The position numbers were made by a program, and so were the translations under genes. The notes under the pieces were generated by a model. That model was given only the letters and a program-made list of their open reading frames with translations, was not told the origin of the DNA and did no database searches. Below are positions 8,214 through 16,153 of a DNA stretch of 64,000 nucleotides, in pieces (positions within the stretch are counted from its first letter, which is position 1; each line of letters begins with the position of its first letter). This stretch comes from Acidimicrobiaceae bacterium (GTDB lineage: Bacteria > Actinomycetota > Acidimicrobiia > Acidimicrobiales > Ilumatobacteraceae), in assembly GCA_020637235.1 (NCBI GenBank), contig JACJWG010000008.1, forward strand, positions 1 to 64,000. The letters are read 5' to 3'.

Positions 8214-8834
8214 CTACCGGCGCACCAGCAGATCGGGCGGCGATCGTCGCTCGGCGATCAGTGTCGCGTTCACCTCGTCGACGTCGCGCACCCAGGCCGT
8301 GGCCGCCGTGTGCGAGCGTCCGTGCGCCTCGTGGCGCGCCACGAGCTCGGCCACTCGCCGGGCGTGATCGGTGTCGAGGTACCAGGCCTCGTCGAGCAAC
8401 GGCCGCACCTGCCGCCACGGATCGTCGTCGAGCAGCAGGTAGTTGCCCTCGGTGACCACCAACTCGGTGTCGATCGCGATGCGCAGCGAGCCGGCGATCG
8501 CAGCCTCCAACGTGCGATCGAACCGTGGGACCAGCACGTCGGCGCAGCGGTGGCGTACCCGTTCGAGCGTGGCGACGTAGCCGTCGACGTCGAAGGTGTC
8601 GGGTGCACCCTTCCGGTCGCCACGGCCCAGCCGGGCGAGTTCGTCGTCGGCGAGGTGGAAGCCGTCCATCGGCAACAACTGCGCGCCGGGTCCCCACGCA
8701 GCCACCAGTCGTTCGGCCAACGTCGACTTGCCGGCGCCTGGCGGCCCGGCGATGCCGAGCACCCGCCCACCACGCGCCACCAGCGTGCGGCACCGGGTCA
8801 CCAGCGCGGTCAGCTCCGGCTGCACGAGCTCCAC
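8214..8834 (-). CDS. P-loop nucleoside/sugar kinase-like protein
   Basis: A 206-residue P-loop protein of the uridine kinase/PanK superfamily (PRK09270-like). Walker A is G-P-P-G-A-G-K-S-T, followed by L-L-P-M-D-G-F-H-L, the substrate-side D-G-F-H-x-D-D signature, then R-K-G-A-P-D-T-F-D-V-D-G-Y and V-T-E-G-N-Y-L-L-L-D-D-D-P-W. These proteins phosphorylate nucleosides, pantothenate or sugars; fructose-associated relatives are common. The GTG at 8834 overlaps the 3' end of the upstream PfkB gene by 25 bp (a GTG at 8825 is the alternative), so the two kinases are translationally coupled and probably act on the same or successive substrates. Confidence 0.82.
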   Translation of the reverse strand: MELVQPELTALVTRCRTLVARGGRVLGIAGPPGAGKSTLAERLVAAWGPGAQLLPMDGFHLADDELARLGRGDRKGAPDTFDVDGYVATLERVRHRCADVLVPRFDRTLEAAIAGSLRIAIDTELVVTEGNYLLLDDDPWRQVRPLLDEAWYLDTDHARRVAELVARHEAHGRSHTAATAWVRDVDEVNATLIAERRSPPDLLVRR

Positions 8835-9736
8835 GAGGCATCGAGGTCGTCGCGATGCGGCGGGTTCGCGCCCACCTGGGTCACCGTGTAGGACGACACG
8901 GCCTGCGCGGCGAGCGCGCCCTCCACGACCAGCGCGTGGTCGGCGAGCTCGGCGACGCCGAAGCCGTTGCCGCGCCACCACGAGAGGAAGCCGCCACAGA
9001 ACGAGTCGCCGGCGCCGATCGTGTCGGCGACGGTGACGAGCGGGGTGGGCAACGCATCGACCCCGGTCGGAGTGACCACCCAGGTGGCCTCCTTGCCGGC
9101 GGTGAGCAACACCACCCGCACGCCGCCGTCGACGAGTCGGCGAGCGAGGTCGATCGGTTCGGTCGCGTCGTCGAGGTACTCGGCGTCGTCGGTGCTGAGC
9201 TTCACCACGTGGCTGCGCCGGTACACGCGTGCGAGCCGGTCGAGGTAGGCCGCACGATCGCGGATCACCCGCGAGCGGCAGTTGGGGTCGGTCATCACCA
9301 GCACGTCGTCGGCGACGTCGTCGAGGAGGCCCACGAGCGTGGTGGCCATCGGCTCGAGCACCAGGCCGAGCGTGCCGACGTGCAGCGTGTCGGCACGACG
9401 CGCGACGTCGGGCACCCGGTCGAGCGCCGGTGCCGAGGTGTCGGTGAGGTAGAAGCGGTACGTGGCCGAGCCGTGGTCGTCGAGCTCGGCGGCGGCGAGG
9501 GTGGTGGGGGCCTCGGTGCGCACCGTGGCCTCGAGCGACACCCCGTCGGCGACGAGCCGGTCGGCGAGCATCGTGCCGAAGCGGTCGTTCGAGATCGAGC
9601 CGAGGAAGCCGACCTCACCGCCCAGTCGGGCGATCGTGCGGGCCACGTTGAACGGCCCGCCACCGAGCGCAGCGGTGACCGACCCGTCGGGTCGGACCAC
9701 CAGGTCGATCAACGCCTCGCCGGCCACCACGATCAC
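8810..9736 (-). CDS. PfkB-family carbohydrate kinase
   Basis: A 308-residue ribokinase-fold sugar kinase. It shows the N-terminal G-E-A-L-I-D-L, the first PfkB signature region G-G-G-P-F-N-V-A-R-T-I-A-R-L-G and the second, D-T-I-G-A-G-D-S-F-C-G-G-F, whose Asp is the catalytic base. The family phosphorylates fructose, ribose, adenosine, KDG or similar; the short form with G-E-A-L-I-D is most often fructokinase. The GTG start at 9736 is preceded at 8 nt by TACGCT. It leads a two-gene operon with the downstream P-loop kinase. Confidence 0.9.
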   Translation of the reverse strand: MIVVAGEALIDLVVRPDGSVTAALGGGPFNVARTIARLGGEVGFLGSISNDRFGTMLADRLVADGVSLEATVRTEAPTTLAAAELDDHGSATYRFYLTDTSAPALDRVPDVARRADTLHVGTLGLVLEPMATTLVGLLDDVADDVLVMTDPNCRSRVIRDRAAYLDRLARVYRRSHVVKLSTDDAEYLDDATEPIDLARRLVDGGVRVVLLTAGKEATWVVTPTGVDALPTPLVTVADTIGAGDSFCGGFLSWWRGNGFGVAELADHALVVEGALAAQAVSSYTVTQVGANPPHRDDLDASWSSCSRS

Positions 9737-9744
9737 GAGCCGGC

Positions 9745-9750
9745 AGCGTA
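9745..9750 (-). promoter_or_regulatory. Candidate -10 element of the PfkB-kinase operon
   Basis: TACGCT, 8 nt before the GTG at 9736. Confidence 0.4.
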
Positions 9751-9792
9751 CCCGCCCACGGTCGCCCGGCCCGTTTCACACGGGCGCTCGTC

Positions 9793-10200
9793 TCAGCCGG
9801 GAGCGGCGGTGTCGATCCGGCACCAACGTCCAGCAGGCACTGCGACCGACAGCAGGCGGGTGCTCGTGGTGTCGGTGACATCCAGTCGGTAGTCGCCGGT
9901 CGACGTCGGCACCAATGAGATGCCGACGTCCGCCGGCGACTCGGCAATGGCGGTGCACAACCCGCGGATCGCGTCCTGACCGCTCGGCAATCCGTCGAAC
10001 AACCGGACGGTCTGGACGAACTCTTCGAACGCGGCGACGTCGGAGACGCTCGGTTGTGCCGCTGTCAGAGCGTCGGCGAGCGCACGCCCGGAGTCGATCC
10101 CGGCCAGCGAGCGGCGCCGCTTCGCGCCGCCCGGGCCGTTCAGTGCAGTCACGAGTTCGGCGAGGGTGTTGGGACCCAACTGGGCCGGGATGTCGCTCAT
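9793..10200 (-). CDS. Hypothetical protein coupled to the SARP-type regulator
   Basis: A 135-residue protein that I do not recognise. It is soluble-looking, with a basic patch A-K-R-R-R-S near 26, a predicted helical centre, and a C-terminal part that looks like beta strands (Y-R-L-D-V-T-D-T-T-S-T-R-L-L-S-V-A-V). Its ATG overlaps the TGA of the large SARP/AAA regulator (ATGA, 10197-10200), so the two are co-translated. It may be a partner or modulator of that regulator. No signal peptide or membrane segment seen. Confidence 0.6.
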   Translation of the reverse strand: MSDIPAQLGPNTLAELVTALNGPGGAKRRRSLAGIDSGRALADALTAAQPSVSDVAAFEEFVQTVRLFDGLPSGQDAIRGLCTAIAESPADVGISLVPTSTGDYRLDVTDTTSTRLLSVAVPAGRWCRIDTAAPG

Positions 10201-13200
10201 GGTGGTGTTCCTTCCGTGGTGATGGGGACCGGGGCGAGGAGGGGTGCGATCGGGCCGACGTCGGCACAGCCGGCGCCGTAGACGGCGTGCAGGTGGGCGA
10301 GCGGGGCGAGCAGATCGCTCGCCACGTCGAGCGCCGGGTGCTGGGCGGCGCGTCCGGCGATCGCGGCGATCGCCAGCGTGCCGGTGGCGAGGTAGTTGTG
10401 GGGCAGCCGGGGGAGCTCGTCCACCAGCACGTCGAGCACCTCGGTGGCTGCCTCACGCTCGCCGATGGCCGCCAACTCGGCGGCCGCGGCGGCGCGCCAC
10501 GAGGCGTGCACGTCGGTGAGCTGACGGCGGAACACCTTGGCGAGTGCGCCGTCGTCGCCGCGACGGTGGTTGATCGACCAGAGCTGCATGAAGTACCACG
10601 CCGCTGCGTCGGCCACGCCGATCGACTGACCGAGCGTCCGTCCCTCGTTCGCGAGGCCGTCTGCGGTGACGAGGTCGCCGGTGGCGGTCGCCAGCATGCA
10701 GCGCTGCGACAGCAGCCACCACCGGTCGAGCGGGGTGTCGTCGGCGTCGCCGGTGTCGTGGAGCACCCTCGCGGCGAGGTCGAGTTCGTTCGCCTCCACC
10801 GCTGCGACGCACGCGTCGATCGCGAGCACGATCTGCGTGCTGCGCCGACCGAGGCGCTCGGCCTCGGCGAGGCTCGCCAACGCGAGGTCGAGCCGGGGTC
10901 GCGGGTCGGGTCGGTGGTACATCAGCGACACCGCTGCGTGCTGGGCCGTCAAGCGGGCACCGACGTCACCGGCGACGTCGGCGAGGCGGAGCGCCTCGTC
11001 GATCCACTCGGAGGAGCGCGGGTCGGTGTTCCGCTCCACCATCACCAGTCGGCTCAACAACAGCGACCGCGACCGGGGGTCGGTCACGTCGGCCAGCACC
11101 GACCGCAGCGTCTCGCCGGGGCCGGCGTCGTAGCGGTTCTCCACGTACTTCCCGCCGGTCAGCTGAGCCACCTGTGTGAGCACGTCGCCGCGGCCGGCGA
11201 GTCGAGCGTGCGCCCAGGCGACGTGCACCCGCTCGTCGCCCTCGCGCAGACGCCCGAGGTCGTGCAGCGCCGCTGCCGCCGCCATCTGCAGCTCGGCCTC
11301 CAACGCCTCGTCCTGCTCGCAGAACGCGAGCCCCGACTCGGCCGCGGCGAGTGCCTCGGCGTGTGCGCCTCGTGTGGCTGCGTGGCGGGCGGCGTCGAGG
11401 AAGTGACGTGCCGACCGGGAGGTGCGGTGGCTCTTCGACCACTGGTCGGCGAGTTCGGCCGACGTGACCTCGAGATCGCCGGCGAGCGCCTCGAACGCCG
11501 CGGCGATGCGTCCGTGCAGCCGCCGGCGGGTGCTGGCCGGCGTGGCCTGGAGCACGTACGAACGGAGCAGCTCGTGGGCGAAGGTGAACCGGTCGACCGG
11601 CCCGGGGTCCTCCCGCAGGAGCTGCTCGTGCATCAGTCGCTCGATCGTCGCGAGCGACGACGCGGTGGCCGACCCGGTGCACTGCTCGATCACCTCGAGC
11701 CGCACCGTCCGTCCGGCCGCGGCGGCGAGTCGCAACACGTCGAGGTCGTCGTCGCCGAGCTCCCCGATCTGGTGGTCGACCAGATCGCCGATGGCATCGC
11801 TGGTGTGCTCGATCGCGACGGGCAGTTCGTGGCCGTGCTGGAGCGACGTGGCGAGCAGTCGCACGAGGTACGGGTTGCCGCCGGTGACGTCGCGGACGGC
11901 GTTCGCGTTCGATGCCTGATCCGGTGCGGTGGCGGCCAGCAACACCTCGACGTCGGTGACGTCGAGCCCGTCGAGGTTCACCTCGTCGAAGCGGTCGTCG
12001 CGGCGGGCCCGGTCGGCCAGACGGCGCACGAGGGGCATCGAGCGGCCGGCGTCGCGCACCGTGCACACCAGTGTCACCGGCGCCGTCGGGTGTTGCACCA
12101 CCAGCTCCACCAAGGTGAGCAGCGACAGTGAATCGGCGTCGTGCAGGTCGTCGACCATCAGCACGAGGCCACGTCGCGTCCGAGCGACGCCGGCGATCCG
12201 TTCGGCGGCGGCAGCGACCACACGTTCGGTGTGTGCGGCACCGTCCTCGCCCGGCTCGGCGTCGTCACCGGCGACGTCGCGCCACCGCAGTGCCTGACGA
12301 AGGGCCCGCAGCGGTGTGCGCACGTCGGGCTCGAAGCGACCGTATGCGACGTGGCCGGGTGCGGTGACCGCTGCCAGCTCGTGCAGCAGCCGGCTCTTGC
12401 CGATGCCCGCCGGCCCGCACACGAGCGCGACCCGGGTGCCGGACGCGGCCACCAGCGAGCGCAGGCGCCGGAGTGCCGCGTCGCGGCCGACGAGTGGGGT
12501 ACTTCGATCGGGCGGCGGTGGGGGCGTGAGCTCGACGTTCGGCGTTGCATCGGGCGCGGCGTGCCCGGCCGGCACGGGAGCGAGGCCGGTTGCGCCGGCC
12601 GGCACGTCGCGCTCCCACACCCACGTCGCCGGCGGGTCGTCGGCAGCGATCGCCTCGCGGACGTCGCGTGACAGCTCGTCGAGCCCGCCGAGCGCGACCG
12701 CGAGGCGGTCGAGTGCGTCGAGCGCCGCCTGTCTCGAACCGCACCGCGCCTGAGCAGCGGCCAGCCGCCACACCAGTTCGGCCCGCAACGGCTCGTCGCG
12801 TACGACGGACAGCAGCAGCTCGATCGCCTGAGCGGTCCGTGCACCGAGTCGGTGGCGGCCCACGGTGTCGGCGAACGCGAGCACGAGGTCGACCCGGCGC
12901 TGGTGCAGCGATCGAGCGACGCGGTCGAGCTCGTCGGACCCGTCGAACTCGGCGAGCGCGACCCCTCGCCAGCGCCCGAGCGCGTCGGCCCAGGCATCGA
13001 GCGCGTCGTCGAGCGCGCCTCGGTCGCGGGCGGCCGTGGCCTGCCGTGCCAGCGACGCCATCACGTCGACGTCGAGTTCGACGCTCGGGTCGAGCTGGTA
13101 GCCGACCGGGTGGGTGGCGACGATCGGCGCCGCGCTCGATCGCCGGAGGCGGCTGACGTGCACGCGCACGGTGGTCGCGGCGTCGGCGGGACGTTCGTCG

Positions 13201-13379
13201 TCGCCCCACAGCTGGGTCGCGAGCCAGTCGGCGCTGCGAGGCGTGTGGCGATCGGCCGCGAGCAGCGCCAGCAGCAGCCGGCGTTTCGCCCCGTCGATCC
13301 GCACCTCGCCAGCGGCGTGCCCCACTCGCAAGGGACCGAGCAGCTCGACGATCGCGGAGCCCGCGCCCCCGGCCTCCAT
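10197..13379 (-). CDS. SARP-type transcriptional activator with AAA ATPase and helical-repeat C-terminus
   Basis: A 1060-residue STAND-like regulator. Order: OmpR-like winged helix (about 10-100; A-K-R-R-L-L-L-A-L-L-A and V-R-V-H-V-S-R-L-R-R), BTAD helical domain (about 105-250), a Pro-rich linker, AAA/NACHT-like ATPase from about 300 with Walker A C-G-P-A-G-I-G-K-S-R-L-L and Walker B L-V-L-M-V-D-D-L-H-D-A-D-S, then a long alpha-helical TPR-like region to the end. SARP/AfsR and LuxR-type giants of this build couple a signal bound by the repeats to ATP-driven assembly at promoters, often of secondary metabolism. No biosynthetic cluster adjoins it here. A TACCAT hexamer 6 nt upstream supports the start. 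Confidence 0.92.
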   Translation of the reverse strand: MEAGGAGSAIVELLGPLRVGHAAGEVRIDGAKRRLLLALLAADRHTPRSADWLATQLWGDDERPADAATTVRVHVSRLRRSSAAPIVATHPVGYQLDPSVELDVDVMASLARQATAARDRGALDDALDAWADALGRWRGVALAEFDGSDELDRVARSLHQRRVDLVLAFADTVGRHRLGARTAQAIELLLSVVRDEPLRAELVWRLAAAQARCGSRQAALDALDRLAVALGGLDELSRDVREAIAADDPPATWVWERDVPAGATGLAPVPAGHAAPDATPNVELTPPPPPDRSTPLVGRDAALRRLRSLVAASGTRVALVCGPAGIGKSRLLHELAAVTAPGHVAYGRFEPDVRTPLRALRQALRWRDVAGDDAEPGEDGAAHTERVVAAAAERIAGVARTRRGLVLMVDDLHDADSLSLLTLVELVVQHPTAPVTLVCTVRDAGRSMPLVRRLADRARRDDRFDEVNLDGLDVTDVEVLLAATAPDQASNANAVRDVTGGNPYLVRLLATSLQHGHELPVAIEHTSDAIGDLVDHQIGELGDDDLDVLRLAAAAGRTVRLEVIEQCTGSATASSLATIERLMHEQLLREDPGPVDRFTFAHELLRSYVLQATPASTRRRLHGRIAAAFEALAGDLEVTSAELADQWSKSHRTSRSARHFLDAARHAATRGAHAEALAAAESGLAFCEQDEALEAELQMAAAAALHDLGRLREGDERVHVAWAHARLAGRGDVLTQVAQLTGGKYVENRYDAGPGETLRSVLADVTDPRSRSLLLSRLVMVERNTDPRSSEWIDEALRLADVAGDVGARLTAQHAAVSLMYHRPDPRPRLDLALASLAEAERLGRRSTQIVLAIDACVAAVEANELDLAARVLHDTGDADDTPLDRWWLLSQRCMLATATGDLVTADGLANEGRTLGQSIGVADAAAWYFMQLWSINHRRGDDGALAKVFRRQLTDVHASWRAAAAAELAAIGEREAATEVLDVLVDELPRLPHNYLATGTLAIAAIAGRAAQHPALDVASDLLAPLAHLHAVYGAGCADVGPIAPLLAPVPITTEGTPP

Positions 13380-13385
13380 GTCGGC

Positions 13386-13391
13386 ATGGTA
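13386..13391 (-). promoter_or_regulatory. Candidate -10 element of the SARP-type regulator gene
   Basis: TACCAT, 6 nt before the ATG at 13379. Confidence 0.4.
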
Positions 13392-13444
13392 GCCACTCCT
13401 CGGAAGGTCGATCGGGTCCGCTGACCCGCGCCGGGCGAGGTGGA

Positions 13445-14308
13445 TCAGCGGCGCCGGCGGCGGGCCGCTCGGAGGAGTTCGGCGAGGTAGTCACTCATCT
13501 CGTGCGGGTGCACCACGGCGCCCCGCACGAGATCGTCGAAGTGCGTCGTCAGGGTGCGCACGTGCTCGGTCGAGGTGAGCACCAGATACATCTGCCCGAG
13601 GTAGAGCGCCGCTCGCTGCGGCCCGAAGATGGTGACCGGCGCAGCGAATCGCTGGAGTCCGTCGAACAGGAACCAGCGCAGCGACGGGTACAGCTCGCTC
13701 GTGAGCTCGATCATGTGCTCCATCTGCGCGTGTCGCTGCTCCACGGCCAGGCCGCGCCAGATGTGCTCGCCGCGAGCGAACGACTCGACCGACTGCACGC
13801 TGGTGCACGTCTCGAGGTCGGTGTCGGGGCTGCGGGTCCACGCGAGCCGCGCTGCAGCGGTCTCGATCTTCTGCTCGGGTCGAGACGCGACGAAGTGGGC
13901 GAGCTCGTAGCGGATGAGCTGCTCGGACTTCAACAGATCGGGGATCGTCGACGGGACGTAGCGGATCTTGTAGCCACGCGCCTCCTCGAACCAGCCGATC
14001 AACCGCTCGTCGTTGGGGGCGAGAGCGTCCACGGCGAACGACGTCTGCTCCTGCAGCATCTCGGCCTGCATCGGTCCGGCGTTGCTCAAGCCGAGCAACC
14101 AGTCGATCGACACCTGCTGGCTCGACGCGATCTCGACCAGTGTCTCGGCGCGTGGGAGCCGACGGTTGGCCGGTGACAGCAGTTGCGACATGGTCGAGCG
14201 GTCGATCTGCAGGTGCTCGGCGAACCCGCCGCGGCCGAGGCCGCTGCGGCGCACCACGGCGTCGAGCCGCTCGCGGAAGGTGTCGAGCACCGCTCGCCGG
14301 TCGATCAC
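13445..14308 (-). CDS. XRE-type helix-turn-helix regulator with large C-terminal sensor region
   Basis: About 287 residues. The N-terminal HTH is clear: G-G-F-A-E-H-L-Q-I-D-R-S-T-M-S-Q-L-L-S followed by R-L-P-R-A-E-T-L-V-E-I-A and V-S-I-D-W-L-L-G-L-S-N. The other roughly 200 residues form an unrecognised domain (Y-K-I-R-Y-V-P-S-T-I-P-D-L-L-K-S-E near 115; rich in Trp, Tyr and His) that may bind a ligand. Two GTG starts compete, at 14317 and 14308; TACCGT lies exactly 7 nt before 14308, so I chose the latter. Divergent from a fatty acid desaturase over 135 bp with repeated GATGTGG motifs, which suggests it may control that lipid gene. Confidence 0.82.
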   Translation of the reverse strand: MIDRRAVLDTFRERLDAVVRRSGLGRGGFAEHLQIDRSTMSQLLSPANRRLPRAETLVEIASSQQVSIDWLLGLSNAGPMQAEMLQEQTSFAVDALAPNDERLIGWFEEARGYKIRYVPSTIPDLLKSEQLIRYELAHFVASRPEQKIETAAARLAWTRSPDTDLETCTSVQSVESFARGEHIWRGLAVEQRHAQMEHMIELTSELYPSLRWFLFDGLQRFAAPVTIFGPQRAALYLGQMYLVLTSTEHVRTLTTHFDDLVRGAVVHPHEMSDYLAELLRAARRRRR

Positions 14309-14315
14309 GAGACGC

Positions 14316-14321
14316 ACGGTA
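14316..14321 (-). promoter_or_regulatory. Candidate -10 element of the XRE-type regulator gene
   Basis: TACCGT, 7 nt before the GTG at 14308. Confidence 0.4.
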
Positions 14322-14327
14322 GCGCAC

Positions 14328-14369
14328 GATGTGGTGGATGCACATCACCTGTGGTGTTCGCGCCACATC
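14328..14369. promoter_or_regulatory. Clustered GATGTGG-type half-sites between divergent genes
   Basis: GATGTGG (14328-14334) and its reverse complement CCACATC (14363-14369) enclose CACATC (14341-14346) and TGTGGTG (14350-14356). Two overlapping inverted repeats result: GATGTG-N7-CACATC and TGTGG-N8-CCACA. Their place between the XRE regulator and the desaturase makes them candidate operator sites. Confidence 0.4.
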
Positions 14370-14430
14370 GCAGCGGTGCGAGGCGCGCAAATCCCGCGCG
14401 TGGACGTCGTGCGCGCACGAGGCGATCCGG

Positions 14431-14436
14431 CACAAT
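14431..14436 (+). promoter_or_regulatory. Candidate -10 element of the desaturase-PhnD-like pair
   Basis: CACAAT, then 7 nt, then GTG at 14444. Same hexamer and spacing as at ppc. Confidence 0.45.
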
Positions 14437-14443
14437 CGCGCTC

Positions 14444-15361
14444 GTGGGGAGGGACGATCTGCGTCGCGCGCCAGAGCGCACCGAGTGGCCGACGGTCGGC
14501 GTGGCCGTCGTCGTGTGGGGCGCGCACCTGGCGCTGTTCACGTGGCACGACACGATGCCGTGGCCGCTGACGATGGTGGCGTTCGCCGTGCTCGGCGGCT
14601 GGTACATGTCGCTCCAGCACGAGACCCTGCACGGCCACCCCTCGCCGTGGCCGGTGTTGAACGCCGCGATCGCCTGGGTGCCGTGGTCGCTGTGGTTGCC
14701 GTTCCGGGTGTATCGCGACTCGCACCTGCTCCACCACGACATCGACCTCACGCTGCCCGGTGTCGACCCCGAGTCGTTCTACGTGTCACCGGCCGCATGG
14801 GACCGGATGGGTCGTGTGCGCCGGGCGGTGCGATGGGTGAACCGCACGTTCGTCGGCCGGCTCGTGGTGGGGCCGTGGCTCGGCATCCCCGCGACCGTGA
14901 TCGGCGGGGTGCGCGAGGCACGCCGCGACACCTCGGTGCGGCGCACCTGGTTCGTCCACGTCGCCGCCGCCGTCGCCGTCGGGTGGCTGGTGTTCGGGGT
15001 CTTCGGGATCCCGTGGTGGCTGTACCTCGTGGGCTACGTGTGGGGCGGCCTCGCCGTGGCGTACGTCCGATCGTTCGCCGAGCACTTCCCCGTGCCCGAG
15101 CCGGCGACGCGCTGCGCGATGGTACGGTCGAACGCGGTGATGTCGCTGCTGTTCATGAACGTCAACCACCACCACACCCACCACAGCCTGCCGGGTGTCG
15201 CGTGGTACCGGTTGCCGGCGCTGTCCCGGGCGATGGGGGCGGTGGCGATCGCCGCCGACGGCGCCGGTGCCTATCGCGGTTACTGGCAGATCGTGCGGCG
15301 GTACGGCGTGCGTCCCCTCGGCCATCCGGTCCATCCCGTCGCCGAGCCGCTGCCACGGTGA
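14444..15361 (+). CDS. Membrane fatty acid desaturase family protein
   Basis: About 305 residues, membrane-embedded, with the three histidine boxes of the di-iron desaturase/hydroxylase superfamily: Q-H-E-T-L-H-G-H near 57-64, H-L-L-H-H-D near 94 and N-H-H-H-T-H-H near 236. Hydrophobic stretches (V-G-V-A-V-V-V-W-G-A-H-L-A; W-L-V-F-G-V-F-G-I-P-W-W-L-Y) flank them. It could desaturate or hydroxylate an acyl chain or a carotenoid-like lipid. GTG start chosen from the CACAAT hexamer 7 nt upstream; the open frame runs further back without family features. Its stop overlaps the start of a PhnD-like gene (GTGA). Confidence 0.85.
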   Translation: MGRDDLRRAPERTEWPTVGVAVVVWGAHLALFTWHDTMPWPLTMVAFAVLGGWYMSLQHETLHGHPSPWPVLNAAIAWVPWSLWLPFRVYRDSHLLHHDIDLTLPGVDPESFYVSPAAWDRMGRVRRAVRWVNRTFVGRLVVGPWLGIPATVIGGVREARRDTSVRRTWFVHVAAAVAVGWLVFGVFGIPWWLYLVGYVWGGLAVAYVRSFAEHFPVPEPATRCAMVRSNAVMSLLFMNVNHHHTHHSLPGVAWYRLPALSRAMGAVAIAADGAGAYRGYWQIVRRYGVRPLGHPVHPVAEPLPR

Positions 15362-16140
15362 ACACGCCGACTCGCGAGTCGATCGCCGGTGAGGTCTCGC
15401 TGGCGATGTATCCGCTCGCCGAGGTGCGCGACGCGTGGGACCACCTCTGGTGGCAGGTGCATCGCCGCGCCCCGTGGTTGCCCGACACACTCGGCTGGCC
15501 GGACGACCCGCCGTCGAGTTGGCGTTCGCCCGATCTGGTGGTGGGCCAGACGTGCGCCTGGCCGTTGATGACCGAACTCGTCGGACGGGTGCGCGTGGTG
15601 GGATCGTTCGCCCACGACGTGCCCGATGCCGTCGGGCCGACCTACCGATCGGTGCTGGTCGCGCGCCGGGCCGCACCGCCGGCATCGTTCGCCGGCGGCA
15701 CCGCAGCGGTGAACGACCGCGGCAGCCTCTCGGGCTGGGTGAGCCTCATCCACGCGGTGCACGGTCCCCGGGCGCGTTGGGAGGGCGAGGTGCGCCTCAC
15801 CGGGGCCCACGTCGACAGCATCCGGGCCGTGCGTGACGGCGACGCCGACATCGCGTCGATCGACGCCGTCACCTGGTGGCTCGTGTCGACCCTGCGCCCG
15901 TCGGCGGTGGCGGGCCTCGCCCCGGTGGGGCAGGGGCCGCGCGTGCCGTGCCTGCCAGTGGTGGTGGGGGCCGCGGTGCCCGACGACGCGCTCGCCGAGC
16001 TGCGCGTCGTGCTCGACGACGCCGTGCGCGACGAGGGATTCCGCGACGATCGACGCCGGCTCGCGCTGCGCGGCTTCGTGGGCATCGAACTCGACCAGTA
16101 CCGGCCGGTCCTCGAGCTGTCGCCGGCACCCGACGCCTGA
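15358..16140 (+). CDS. PhnD-like substrate-binding domain protein without signal peptide
   Basis: A 260-residue protein resembling phosphate/phosphonate ABC-transporter binding proteins: S-L-A-M-Y-P-L-A-E-V at the N-terminus, D-L-V-V-G-Q-T-C-A-W-P-L, A-A-V-N-D-R-G-S-L-S-G-W-V-S-L, T-G-A-H-V-D-S-I-R-A-V-R-D-G-D-A-D-I-A-S-I-D-A-V-T-W. The domain is complete, but there is no signal peptide or lipobox and no transporter genes nearby. GTG start overlaps the desaturase stop, so translation is coupled. A cytoplasmic ligand-binding role, perhaps for an anionic metabolite, is more likely than import (inference). Confidence 0.75.
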   Translation: MNTPTRESIAGEVSLAMYPLAEVRDAWDHLWWQVHRRAPWLPDTLGWPDDPPSSWRSPDLVVGQTCAWPLMTELVGRVRVVGSFAHDVPDAVGPTYRSVLVARRAAPPASFAGGTAAVNDRGSLSGWVSLIHAVHGPRARWEGEVRLTGAHVDSIRAVRDGDADIASIDAVTWWLVSTLRPSAVAGLAPVGQGPRVPCLPVVVGAAVPDDALAELRVVLDDAVRDEGFRDDRRRLALRGFVGIELDQYRPVLELSPAPDA

Positions 16141-16153
16141 CGGGGTGCGAGCG

